A stretch of 64,000 bases of DNA from Kingdonia uniflora (lineage: Eukaryota; Streptophyta; Magnoliopsida; Ranunculales; Circaeasteraceae): positions 632,501 to 696,500 of the forward strand of contig JACGCM010000655.1 in the NCBI GenBank assembly GCA_014058105.1. Direction: 5' to 3'. The notes below the pieces were generated by a model. It saw only the letters and a list, made by a program, of their open reading frames with translations. It was not told the origin of the DNA and searched no databases. The translations under genes and the position numbers were made by a program. Positions 32,264 to 44,108 of this stretch are shown here, piece by piece; within the stretch, counting starts at the first letter, position 1, and each line of letters begins with the position of its first letter.

Positions 32264-35200
32264 AAAGCTGTAGTTAGAGGTATCCTCTAACTACTTTTTG
32301 ACGGCTTTGTCTTGACTCGCCGACGAAGAGATACGAACTCTCATCGAATGTGGAATCCGGCCCTTAACTACCAAAAAAAAGACACCCACCTCCAAACTAC
32401 AAACTACTCACGCCTGTAATACCTATTGAACGACTCTATGTCTCCGTACGCAAGTCGGTCTGAAGCCATCCCACTGTAGCAGATGAGAATGGTCGCGAAT
32501 TGCTGGCCTTTTCTGCTGGTAAACTACTTTTTTCACAGACTATTTGATGGCCCTAAACTACAGCGCGCGTTTAGCTTTAGCAAGATTGCTCCTTAACTAC
32601 CTATATCCAAAGAGGAGGGTCAACAAGCAATACATTCTTCTGATTCACACCTGCTTCTAAACCTATTCTACAAACTCTTTTCTTTGATGATGGATAAGTA
32701 GTTTGTAGTTTGGATCCTCGTCTTCTATTTAAAGCTAAAGCCTTTGGAAAACACTAGTTGCTACTTTAAAAACAAGCTACCTTAACTACACCCCACCCCT
32801 TTTCTTGAATCTTCTTTTAATAGCTTTAGCAACCTAACGTCTTTAAAAAGCTCTAACAGAACCTATTCTTTTGCTTCTAATCTACTAAGAGTAGTCTAGC
32901 CCTAACAAGAGGCTTCTTTTTAAAACCCTAAACTACGACTCCATTGTCTATCATAGCTTTAGCTACTCTTTTTAAAGTAGTAACTGCTTAAAGGCCTAAC
33001 CCAGTCTTCGGTCCACCTCAGCGCTTTTTAACTCCTTTTAAAGCCCTTCTTTAAACGTACGCAAGTCACGCTTCTTTTCCACGTACGCAAGTGTAAAAAA
33101 TAGCTCAGCAGGCTTCCAAAACTACTGATTAGGATCCTAAACTACCTAAACTACAAAGCTACTTGCGTACGAAGAAAATACCTCTGTGCCACTTGAAACT
33201 TACGTACGGCTACCTCTAACTCTTATCTATAGACAAATCCTTTTAAAGCCAACTTTAACCCTTATTTAACGTACGCAAGTCCGGTTAAACTACTAGCCTC
33301 CGGCTTCCTTTTCTTCTGGCTCCTTTTAAAAGCGTAGCAAGCTACCTAGCACTCTCCCAATACTTGTTTTCTAAACTACGCTGGGTTTTCGCATTCTTTG
33401 CTAAGCCGTTGAAAAACCGTCACAAGTGCAGAATGAGTTCCTTTCGCCCGTGTCACAAGTGCAGAATGAATTCCCTAGACAAGTCATGTCTTTTCTTTAT
33501 TGCGCTATTCTTTACGGAGAGAACGTGCGGAACTAGAAGCAAGAAATCGGGATTAAAGACAAACCCGAGGTCTATAGCCCCCTAGGCCTGTAGTAGGGTT
33601 ATGAGCCGAGCTAAAAGGAAGCCAGAGGTGGTGTTAAAAGGGAGGTGTTTTCCAAAGGCTTTCTAACATTTGAAAGCAAAGGAGCGCTGGTGACTTCACT
33701 TCTTTTTTTAGGCTTCGGCCATGGAGTTTACCTCTTTTCTCTTTAATGCCTCTTTTTAGCTAGAGAGTTTGGTTCGTTCCGCTTCCTACTTCTGACTGAC
33801 GCTCAATAGTTGCAGGCTTCCAAACTACAACTACTTCTAAAAAAAGCTACCACCTCTTTTTAAAGGCCTTCGCTTTTTTGCTACTTTTTACGTACGCAAG
33901 TGACGCTCTAAGTGTTTTACACACAGAACCTATTCTTGCTTCTATATACATTACAATTTACAATTCGGATAAACCGAGTTAAAAAAGAGCTCCGCCTTAC
34001 TTTCTGACTCCTAAACTACAACTACTTAAAGCCTCCGTAGTTTAGGATCCTTGGCTTAAAGCAACTATTTACATTACATTCGCTATTTATCCGGCTACCT
34101 TCTTTTAACTATGCTATTCCAACTCAATACCTATTCTAAAAAAAGCTAACACCTCTGGCTTCCTTCACCTTTCCACAGCTGGATACCTTCTACCTCGCTT
34201 TTTCCTCCGACTCACTTATGCAAGGTACCTTTTTTTCCCTACTTGCGTACGAAGAACTAGACCTTAAACTGTGCTTTCCTGTTTCACTTTAGTTCTTACT
34301 TCCGTTCTAACTCTTTTTAACGTACGCAAGTCTGGTAGTTGTAGCCGTAATGTATATTTTAGGTAACTACAACTCTTGACTCCAAACTACAAACTACATC
34401 CATCGGTCTCTAAACTACTCTTTAATGCTTAAAGTTCGCTCTTTTTAACGTACGCAAGTCCGGCTACCTGGCTTTGGAATGTGCTGCCAGAGGCTTAAGT
34501 TAAAGAAAAAGGTAGTTTAGCAAAAGAATAGGTTCTGTGTGTTTGTGTTTTAGAGCTAAGGTGGAGCTAAAATTGAGCTAGCTCTAAGTAGTTGTAGTTT
34601 GGAAGCGCCTGCTAAACTACTGAACCTCTCACTCGTGGTTTGGAACTCCAACTGTACTGCTTTTTTCCAACGCTTTTCGATTGGCTGAACGAATGCTCCG
34701 AAGTCACATGTGGCTCTTTGTCTTTGTCTTTGGCTTTTTTATTGGCTGAACGAATGCTCCGAAGTAAGATGTGGCTTTGTCTCCTATAGTTGGTCAAGAA
34801 CTTCTATTGGCAAAAGGCCTCTGTTTGGGGTCTGTTTTGTGCACCTGCTGTGATCCCATTTCTATGAACCATAGCGTATCTTCTGTTGAACGAGACCTCT
34901 TTTCCTTATTCCCTTTCCCTATCCCTTTGTGTCTGATACGTTCGGCGTTCTATAGGGAGCTCTTGTTGCGGTCGGCGTTCTATTCTATAGGTAGCTCTTG
35001 TACTAACGCCTTTTCGTAGTAGACGATCTATTGAGTGTCTCTATTGTCTATTGAGTGTCTCTATTGAGTGAGCCGTCTCTGAACCTGAGAGCTCTTTGAC
35101 ACCTATGGCTGTGTGAGCAGATGTCTTTCTGAACCAGCTCCTTTGCGAACCCGAGGTCTGAGCGAAGCAACCTGTGCGCCCCCAAAAAAAAGTGAACCGC

Positions 35201-36178
35201 TACCCCCACAGGAAGAACGCTACGGGACTCTCTTTTCTTTCTCCCCCACCCATGCTTTAGAAGAAAGACCACGGCGGGGCACGCACGACTCTATGAATCA
35301 CCACTGAAGGAAGCATAGGGACTCAATCGCACGAGAAAGCCCTGTAGTCCTGGGAGCTTTTGGCCAAACTTGCGTACGAAGACTAAGAACGCTTTTTCCT
35401 CTCACTTCTAAGCCTGTCCTTTCCGATCTTGTAAGGAAAACCCCTTTTTTAGAGACCCCTAAACTACAAAAACAAGGCTTCTAAGCCTTTCCCCCGAGTC
35501 AACGAATGAAAACATGAATGAGGCGCTTTCTAACTACTAGCCCAGAACCTCCCGTTAGTTTGTAGTTTAGAAGACGCATGACTTGCAAAAGCTTAAGAAA
35601 GACAGCTTTTTAGGGACCAGGTGTGTGTTGGAGCATCGCCCTAAGGAAAACTTGCGTACGGAGACCCAACTAGCGCCTATAGCTAGCGCCTAGGATCCTT
35701 GGAGGACTCTTTCTGAGCGCCAACCTAGTATAGTAGCGTCAGCGTCTCCTAAGCTGCTAAACTAAACCCTCTTGTTTTAAACTCTATAGAGGTGAACGAG
35801 TTTCCTAGACTCACTTTTCTAGCTAAAATAAATCCTATAGACATGCTTGTGACGTATGAAAGATTTGGTCAACGCTTTTGACTCGGCTTCGGAGTAGGGG
35901 AAGGCCAGGTCTACCTCTAATCTGTTGCTTAACAGCTCGTCTCAGCTTACCTTACCATTGAGTTTAGGTTCCGAGGTTCTTCCTAACTTGCTGTGAGTCT
36001 TTATATCGCTTTGTTAAAAGAAAGCTGGTGTAATAGTCTAGGTCAATCGAGTCTAAAGGTCAACCAACGCCTCAGTCAAACCTACGCTTCTAGGTCAATC
36101 GTGGAAAAAGTCAACCAATGGCAAACTCACGCTTTCTGTAGGGGGGATCCAACCAATAAACATTTAGGTATTCTCACT

Positions 36179-36210
36179 TTCCGGTCCTATTCTAAATAGC
36201 TCATAACCCC
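36179..36210 (+). repeat. dispersed 32-bp repeat, copy 2
   Basis: Exact copy of 7490-7521. Confidence 0.85.
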
Positions 36211-37160
36211 AAAAAGTAGCTAGAGGAGGAGAGCGAAAACTGACGCTGTGGTATAGAGCCCGCCTCTTGCGCTTTTGACGTACGCAAGTCTAACCCTTAT
36301 TTAACGTACGCAAGTCCTTATCTTTCTCTTAAAAAAAAAAAGAAAGATTTCTAAACTACGCTGATCCAAAGGTAGTTTAGGCGCGAAAATAAGGTATAAC
36401 ACCCCAGAGAAAGCCACTACTAGATCACGCGAACTCCATAGCCATAGGTCAGCTAAGAACATCTAAGGAGATGCGCATGAAGAATCAACTACAGTACAGA
36501 GAGTTTAAAAGGGGCATAGAAGTCAGAGAGCGTAGGTCTGCCGGTGAACGGGACGTAGTTTCGAGCCATCGACCGGGGTTGCTAATGCCTCACCAACTAG
36601 CTAAGGATCCTAAGGCGCAGGAACCCACTATACCCTACCCAAAGTAGTTTGGAGCCCCCCCGCTTTCTTTCTCTAAAGACAAAGAGCTCAGCCATTCACC
36701 TTTAGGGGCCCTTGGTCTTCAGATTGGAAGTTGGCCTACTTGGATTGGGTCTGGCCTGCTCGCCCCACTATGGAGATTCACCAAGACCTTTAGATACAGT
36801 GGAAAAGCAAGGATCCTTGAAACGTGGGATATATTTTATAAGGGAACTACTAGAACTCAGTAGGAAGGAAAAAGTAAGGCATTAGCACACTCCGGCACCG
36901 CCAAAAAGGCCAAGAAGGTCATAGCTGGAAGAACCATTAGGATGACTACGACTCACTTTAGCCAGGCCTAGGTAGACAGCTCAGAAGAATAAGCTCAGAG
37001 GAAGCAGCTATAGCTAAGAGGGACTCCGGCTTAAAAAGCACTGGAAAGACGACAAGCGGTTAAGGCAACGCTTTTGTTAGACGAAGATGGCAACCAATCT
37101 GAAGACCCATGGGATGAGAGCAAGCAAAGATAAAGTCACTCTGACAAGGATCCAAACCGC

Positions 37161-37322
37161 TATCGCCTATACCTAGAATAAGAATAGCGCCTAACCTATA
37201 TCGCCTATACCTAGAACTAGAAGAATAGCGCCTAACGTACTAGAAAGAATAGCGCCTAACGTAGGATAGCCTATACCTAGAATAAGAATAGCGCAGTTCA
37301 GTTCATAGCGCAGTTCAGTTCG
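37161..37322 (+). repeat. tandem array of TATCGCCTATACCTAGAA and AATAGCGCCTAAC units
   Basis: Three to four degenerate units alternate CGCCTATACCTAGAA with AGAATAGCGCCTAAC, then finish with a doubled ATAGCGCAGTTCAGTTC. Unit lengths vary by small insertions. Confidence 0.8.
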
Positions 37323-38607
37323 ACGAAGATGACTCGTTTTTTTGGAGAGACAGGAGTAGAGCGGCGAAAAAACGGATCCTTTCAAAATTGGGTGGGGTTT
37401 GATCCTGACTCAGAAGCTAGGAGCATAGGACACGTAAAGTTCGGTCTCATGTAAAGTTCGGTCTGCAACCAAACCTTTTAGAGCACCAACCACTTTTTAA
37501 ACAAGACGGGTTTAGATCTCTGGCACTAGTATAGATATAGGCGCCTATGGTCTTACTATCAGTAGTCGCTGTGTCAGCGCAGCTAGGAAGCCAAGAGGTC
37601 TAGAGCCTAGTCATCGATGGGTCTCATTCCTTCTTTCCTATTAGCCGTCCAAAGTTTAGACCTTCGGTGTCCACCTCTTTTAAACTACCTTCTAACTCAA
37701 TCTTGCTTATCTAGGCTTTCACTCTTTTCGTACGCAAGTATAGACAAATCCTTCTATAATACAGCTCTAACCCTTATTTCACTCACGGCTTCTTTTCTTT
37801 CCTCCTTCTCAGGCCTAGTACTATAGGTTATAGGTTGGGTCTCTCTGTCTCTAAACTACTCTTTTATTGCTTGCCCTGCTCCTGTCTTTGTACCAGTTCA
37901 GCGTACGCAAGTCTCCAAACTACAAAAAAACTAGCCGTCTTCTACTGATGAGAGATTAGGTTCCACTTAGGTTGCCTTTCCTTCTTCTCTAAGCCAGCAT
38001 TCCTATGCGCCACTATGGCTTATGCGTGTTGGGGTGTGCCTTCAACTGACGACTGACGTATACCTCTCGCCTTCCCTAGACCTATGGGAACCGCGGAGAT
38101 CTGCTCTCCAAACTACAAAAAAACTACCTATTTTCGTCCTACTGGTCTAACCTTAAATAGGAAGGCTTATAGACCTTTCTCTGGTTAAGCGTCCTTCTTT
38201 TTTTGGCATGCTGCTTCCCTTCTTTGCAAGGGCTAGGTATCATAGCACCTGTTTTTTCTGGGGGTTTGCTTCCAAACTACGGTAAGGTGAGTGGTTTTTA
38301 AAAAGAGTGGTAGTTTAGAGTGCTTGTTCTCGTCTAGCCATTCTACTTCCATCTCTAGCTCTAAAACACAAACACACCCTTATTTCACTCTCTTTTGGCG
38401 TACGCAAGTTTCTTTTAGCGTACGCAAGTCTAAAACACAGGATCTTTGGTTCCATTTTCCACGTACGCAAGTGATGCCTAGGATCCTTCTAAGTGGTTTA
38501 GAAAGCTAATGAGTTTGCCTTACGTCTTTTTACTCAGGTTAGATTAGCTTGGCCTGTCCTCATCTGAAGGCTTACTTCACCGTACGCAAGTCACTTCTTA
38601 ATCACCA

Positions 38608-38682
38608 ATGACACGCATAGCTTGCTCCTCCTTCAGAACCTCTTTGTAAAGAATGACACGCATAGCTTGCTCCTCCTTCAGA
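38608..38682 (+). repeat. 31-bp direct repeat x2
   Basis: AATGACACGCATAGCTTGCT continuing to CCTTCAGA occurs at 38608-38638 and 38652-38682, identical, with 13 bases between. Confidence 0.9.
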
Positions 38683-41667
38683 CTGGCTAGGCTTTATTTG
38701 CTTCAAATGTTGGGCCTACCTTCGCTCTCCTCCTCTCCTATCTAGGATCCTAAACTACGGCTATCATGGGCTGACTTCTAAACTACCTTTACTACAGAGG
38801 AAAAAAAAAAAAGAACTTGCGTACGCGGATCAGAACTTGCCCCTATCTTCGATCTACACCTATCCTTTTAGACACTGGCGTAGCACATCTACTATCAACC
38901 AACTTAGCTCCTAGGAGAGAGGACTATAGCCTAGGGCTTTAAAAGGAGTGTGTTGCGTAAATAGAAAGCGAAGGAAGAAATTCCACTGAGGATCCTTCAT
39001 TCACCGGAAGCGAAGGAGTCAATTCCACAGAGGATCCTTCATTCACCATTCACCTATGGCGGTGCTTGTCACTTCTAGAAAGCATCCTCACTATTTGAGA
39101 CTCTTCTGGCGCGAGTGCACATGACGTAGTGTAGTGGTCATCGGTTTGGGCCTTTGTCCTTAGCTTCCTTCTGTCTAGTGGCTCTGGTTCCCTTTTCTGA
39201 CTAGCCGTCTATCCTTATGACTGACAGCGTAGCCGGATTCCTTGGCATCAGTGGAGTCTCCCCTAACAAAAGGGCCGTAAGCATAGAAGATAAGAGTATA
39301 AGGAAAAGCAGAGCATCTTAGTAGTACATAGCAGGTAAAGAGTATGCTTTTTTTTACTGTGGAAAATAGGACAGGAGACTCATAGGACAGCGATAGGAAG
39401 CTGAACGAGAAAGAAAGAGTAGTTTAGAGACGAATGAGAGACATAATGATTCCAGCTCTAAACTTTGGACCTCAAAGGGTTTTAAAAGCAAAGCCAGAGA
39501 GCAAGCTGCATAGCTGCGCCTTTAAAAGAAAGAAAGAAGATCGAGAAAACCTATTCGCTTCTATTTCGATTCTATAGACAAACCCACCACCACTGCAAAC
39601 CCACTACCACTACCACTACCACTAGGTGATAAAGAGACCGCAGAAGGGATCTCGGATGAGGGGGAAAGAAAAGACAAAGCAAACTGTACACATAGAAGAA
39701 AGGTGAAAAGAACCTTGGGAATAGAAGTTTTTGTAGCTTAGAGATCAGATCCGCTGAAGAGTTCGAAAGTGAGGAGTGTGCAGAGTTCGAAAGTGAGGAG
39801 TGCTTCAACAACTAACTAGTACGAAAGACAAAAGCCGCTGCTCCCTACCTAGCCCTCTTTTAAACGTACGCAAGTCCGTAGTTTAGGATCCTTGTTAAAA
39901 AATAGCTCTGTCCACTAGCGTAGCAAGTTCTAAAACACACTCCACTAGTTGTAGCCTTTAGGCTACTACAAGCTACCTCCTTGCTTTATTATCAACACCT
40001 CTAACCCCTATCTAGTTCGTAGTCGCTAGCACAATACCTATTCTTTTTTTTTTTTAACTCCTAAACTACAACTACATCCATCGTCTCTTTTTTGTAGTTT
40101 AGTACGCAAGTCCAGCACCCTATTTAAAGCTTTACTATTCACAAGGTCCACTATCCTCCATATGCTGGCTTTCTTTTTTTTGTTAAAAAACAGCTATTTA
40201 CGTCAGATTTCCTAGCGGTGGCATAGCTTAGGAGTGATTTGCTTAGGCTTTTTTGGAGCTATCTTTAGAAAACGACCGGATTAAGGAAAACAGGACGAAA
40301 GATTGTAGTTTACTTGCGTGTAGTTTCGGAGCTTCTTCTATAGCTATAGTATGGACCCGCATCTAGGACGCGACTCTATAGGTCTTTCTTTCATTTTCGC
40401 TGCTTTTTCTGTGCTCGACTCTTTCTGGCTCGACTCTCTTCTTTCTGTGCGGGGTGTCGGCGTCTGTGTTTTAGAAGTCTCCTAAACTACTGGATCCTTT
40501 AGCGGCTATCATCGCCTCTAAGGATCCAGCGGTCTCTATCCGTTGGTTTTTACCACCCTATGACTGTGGTTTTCGATGGCTCTTTTAAACTGCTTATAAG
40601 ACGCCATCCCAATGAAAGAATAGCCCGCCTAGTACGCAGATATCTAGATTCGCAAGTAGGTCTTTTCGTAGTTTAGGAAACTTAAAGCGAAGCTAACGCT
40701 CGTTCTATAAGATAGTGCATAACCCCAGATAGTGCAACGCGCGTTATAGGAATAGGAGCTATAGCTATTTCCAACGAGCGTTAGAAGTCATCTTACCTAA
40801 TGACGCGCGATTTCTTGCTATAGCAGTAGCTTTTTACACCGCTAAACTACTCTTTCAAGTTAGCGCTTTTAAACGTACGCAAGTCCAAACTACAAACTAC
40901 CACAGTAGTTTAGAAAAATCCTACACTTGCGTACGTGGAATAAGAGTTTACTAAAGACAGTAGTTTGTAGTTTGTAGTTTGGACACCCTACATTACAATT
41001 CACTATTTATACGGCTACCTCACTAATGGCAATCTGCTCCTAAACTACAACTACTTGGTTCTACAAGCTACCTACTGGCAATGACGCGCAAGTAGTTGGA
41101 GAGCGTACCGCAGTGGGGCCCCATCAAATAGGCTATCTTTCGCCGTACGCAAGTCTAACTGTTAAGACCAGCACGTTCTAGCGCCTCTAACTGTTAAGAC
41201 CAGCAAGAAAGAACGAGACATTTCTTTTCTTTGGTGCTGGCTTTTCTTCCTGGAGCGATAAAGGAAATCTTCCTCTGATCTCTTTATCAAAGAGCAACGC
41301 CTATACAAGAGACTTGCGCGCGCTTAGGACGATGCCGAAAGAAAAGGGTCACAAGGAAAAGGGCTACGTAGGCTACTTCAAGCGTCGTCAAACGCGTCGG
41401 ACCAAGGACTCTTCTAGGCTTTGTTTGATAGAAGGCTATTTGCAACGAGCTAATAAAGAGCATTAAAGAGCTAATAAAGAAAAGAGGTAGAATGCAAAAG
41501 CGAAGTGGCTCTTTTCCACGCCAACGCAAATAGACAGATGCTGCGTCCAATTTTCTTTCTCTTCGTTTTTCGTCTTTCTTTCGTCCCACTACACTAGAGC
41601 GCCAGGTTTGTCTATAGCGTTACTTGGCTATAAAACCGTTCGCTTTTCGTCTGACTCACACCTCTAA

Positions 41668-41703
41668 CTCTTTTCGTACGCAAGTTTAGTGGGTCTCGTG
41701 TCC
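41668..41703 (-). repeat. composite module, copy 5
   Basis: Minus-strand short form of the GGACACGAGACCC module. A single AAACTAC follows. Confidence 0.85.
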
Positions 41704-42080
41704 AAACTACTTAAAAATAGCTCTTTTCTTTAATCCGGCTTTTTAAACTCCTAACTCTTTATTAACTTCCACAAAGAGCTAGGGAACTTGCTACGCTACT
41801 CAGAAGCCAAAACTCCTAGGATCCTTCTTTTGCGTCTCTAATTGGTTCCACCGTCTCTAAACTACTTTAACTTCCACAAAGAGCTAGGGAACTTGCTACG
41901 CTACTCTAAACTACTCTTTAACTCCTATTCTTTTGCTTCTCCGTACGCAAGTAACTCGCCAAAGCCATAACTCCTTGTTGCTGCACTATTATTCGAAGAA
42001 AAGAAGGTAGCCAATCTGAAGTCGACTTCTAAACTACAAAAAACGTGCTCTGAGCATGGTGTGAACAATAAAGCCGTTGA

Positions 42081-42107
42081 GACGGTGGAACAAATTAGAA
42101 GGATCCT
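42081..42107 (+). repeat. empty-site partner of 7672-7710
   Basis: GACGGTGGAACAAATTAG is followed directly by AAGGATCCT, without the GTAGTTGTAGTT found at 7690-7701. The following GTCTTCTATTTAAA also occurs near 32711, so this locus shares parts with two others. Confidence 0.8.
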
Positions 42108-42150
42108 CGTCTTCTATTTAAAAGCACTAGGTCTAGAAAGGATCCTCTAG

Positions 42151-42178
42151 TTGTAGTTGCTAAAGCTTACAACTACAA
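42151..42178. repeat. hairpin of the TTGTAGTTG family, perfect 9-bp stem
   Basis: TTGTAGTTG (42151-42159) and CAACTACAA (42170-42178) enclose CTAAAGCTTA. Confidence 0.85.
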
Positions 42179-43336
42179 CCATCAGGCTTAAAAAAAAAAG
42201 AAAGAAAGAGTAGTTTAGAGCTTGCGCAAGCCAAACGAGTGCGAGTAAGATAGTGCGAAAGAGTTAATAAAGAGTTAGGTCTTTTTTTCCGGTGAGGTTG
42301 CCTTAACTACGTAGTATGAAATCGTTGGTTCTAAGGGCTTGCCCCAAGATAAGCAAGATTGAGTTAGCGGTGGAGTTCTCCTCTTTCTTGGGTTTTTCGA
42401 TCTTTCTTTTGGAACTTGCGTACGTCAAAAGAAGCTGGGGCTTTAAATAGAAGACGGTAGTTTGGAAGCTTTCTAAACCACTAGAGTAGGTAGGATCCTT
42501 GAGTTAGGAGTGGTGTGGATTTAGATACCTAGCGTTAGATCTTGCTCTAACAGACTCTTTAATCCGGTGCTTTATGGAGAGTAGTTAAGCCTCTGAGCTA
42601 TTTGAAAGGCTTCCTCTTATTTTCTTGTTCACATGGTGGATTTCAAGACCTGTTTTTTTTCGCTATCGATTGCTTTCTAAACTACCGTACGCAAGTTCGT
42701 GGTGGATTTCAAGACCTAGTGTGAGATCCTTTGCTAAAATAGACATTACGCCGAAAGACCTGTTAAAAAAAGAGATCCTTTGCCCCGGTTGTTCGCATTT
42801 GGATTCTAGAGAAAGAGAACCAGTATTTTTTGAGTGAGAACCAATCGGAGGAAAGATAAACGTCGAAGGAAAGCAAAGGATCACGCAGAACGAAGGAAAG
42901 ATAAACGTCTAGTGCGGAGTGAAGGTTTTTTTAGGAAACTTGCGTACGCGGAATTCCTTTAGTGAGGGAAAGTGGGCCCTAGGAGTCTCCTGAGGCTCTC
43001 TTTTTTCTATCAAGTCGGTTGGGCAACGCCTTATCATCCTGCAAAAGCTAAGCTACTAGTTTTTCTATCAAGCTCTTTTTTGTAGCTTAGGATCCTCGTA
43101 CGCAAGTAAACTACTTTTGCAAGAAAGACATAATCTCATAGGCCTAGCAAGAGTGGGAGCGGCGACGCGCTATGTTTTAAAAAGGTCGGCGAGTGCGTCG
43201 GTTTTTTTTTTTTGGAGCTATTCAACGTAGTGGTAAGGCTTCTTCCATTTATATATAACAGCAATGGCTAGCCTGGGTTTCCTACGTCTTAGGAGTCCTT
43301 CGTGTGTGAGAGGTGCACGCATAGAATGGGAAGATG

Positions 43337-43438
43337 ACGAAGAACTACCGAAGGATTTAAAGGGGGAGGCTCACATGACTCTATGAAGAACTACCGTATG
43401 AAGAACTACCGAAGGATTTAAAGGGGTGGGCTCATGAG
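43337..43438 (+). repeat. repeats of GAAGAACTACCGAAGGATTT
   Basis: Two full units (GAAGAACTACCGAAGG then ATTTAAAGGGG) flank a truncated one reading TGAAGAACTACCGTA. Confidence 0.8.
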
Positions 43439-43847
43439 ATAGATGAGATTGAGAACAGGCGCAAAACTAGTCGTCTATAGAAAAGAGATACCAAGGTGTC
43501 ATCCATATATACGCGACATAAGGGGAAAGAAGAAGTTGTAAGGTGTTTGCTTTGTGCAAGGAGCAAAGATGACTCGGAGAAAGAAACTCCTTCTAGGTCA
43601 GCGTCAGCGTCAGCAGACCTTTCCGAAGATGCGTGCTTGCTATCCATCCCTCTTTTTTCCATTACTTTCCAAGTGCTATCCATAACCCCTAGAGACCTTA
43701 GAGCAGAAAGAACAGGAATTTTCGATGAAAAAAAAAACAGTCCTTTGACTTCGTACCTTTGGGAGAGTCGATCCACGAGCTACCCTATAGACCTAGTGTG
43801 GTGATGAGACTAAGACGTCACTAGTAGGGGTAGGGTGAACCACGCAT

Positions 43848-43929
43848 GTTGATTCGTTCTTGCTTCCTCAAAAAACCCTATAGTAGACCGTGTTGATTCG
43901 TTCTTGCTTCCTAAGATGATAGTAGACCG
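43848..43929 (+). repeat. tandem duplication with an A-run difference
   Basis: GTTGATTCGTTCTTGCTTCC then TAGTAGACCG occurs twice. Copy 1 has TCAAAAAACCCTA in the middle, copy 2 TAAGATGA. The A-run segment is thus variable between otherwise like copies. Confidence 0.75.
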
Positions 43930-44020
43930 GGGAGACCATATGCGCTGAGATTCTTCGGGAGATGCTGGAGAGGACGTTGATGAAAGGCGCCCTTTAACTA
44001 CAACTACTTTCGAGCTCCTT

Positions 44021-44108
44021 TTCATCAACAGCAGCGACGACAACGCAAGGAGCTCTTCTTTCATCAACAGCAGCGACGACAACGCCATTCTCCTCTTTCA
44101 TCAACAAT
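44021..44108 (+). repeat. tandem repeat of TTTCATCAACAGCAGCGACG
   Basis: Two full units (adding ACAACGC) and a third partial unit, TTTCATCAACAATCGCC. Confidence 0.85.

Larger units (their letters stand above)
31506..37160. other. gene-free repeat mosaic
   Basis: No gene is recognised. Motif density is high to about 34600, lower at 34700-36250. Duplications include GTCACAAGTGCAGAATGA near 33419 and 33454, ATTGGCTGAACGAATGCTCC near 34680 and 34741, and CTATTGAGTGTCT near 35030-35070. A CGTAATGTATATTTTA motif is near 34348. Confidence 0.5.
37323..43336. other. gene-free repeat mosaic
   Basis: No gene is recognised. Local repeats include GAGGATCCTTCATTCACC near 38985 and 39035, AGTTCGAAAGTGAGGAGTG at 39757-39803, CTAACTGTTAAGACCAGCA at about 41157-41211, and CTTCCACAAAGAGCTAGGGA at about 41767 and 41872. 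CTAACGCTCGTT at 40693-40704 has its exact inverse at 40773-40784. Confidence 0.5.

Noticed and set aside
43432..43776. YMDD-like string suggesting a reverse transcriptase
   Set aside because: Only RVYMDDT matches. No other polymerase motif is found around it, and the opposite strand is equally open.
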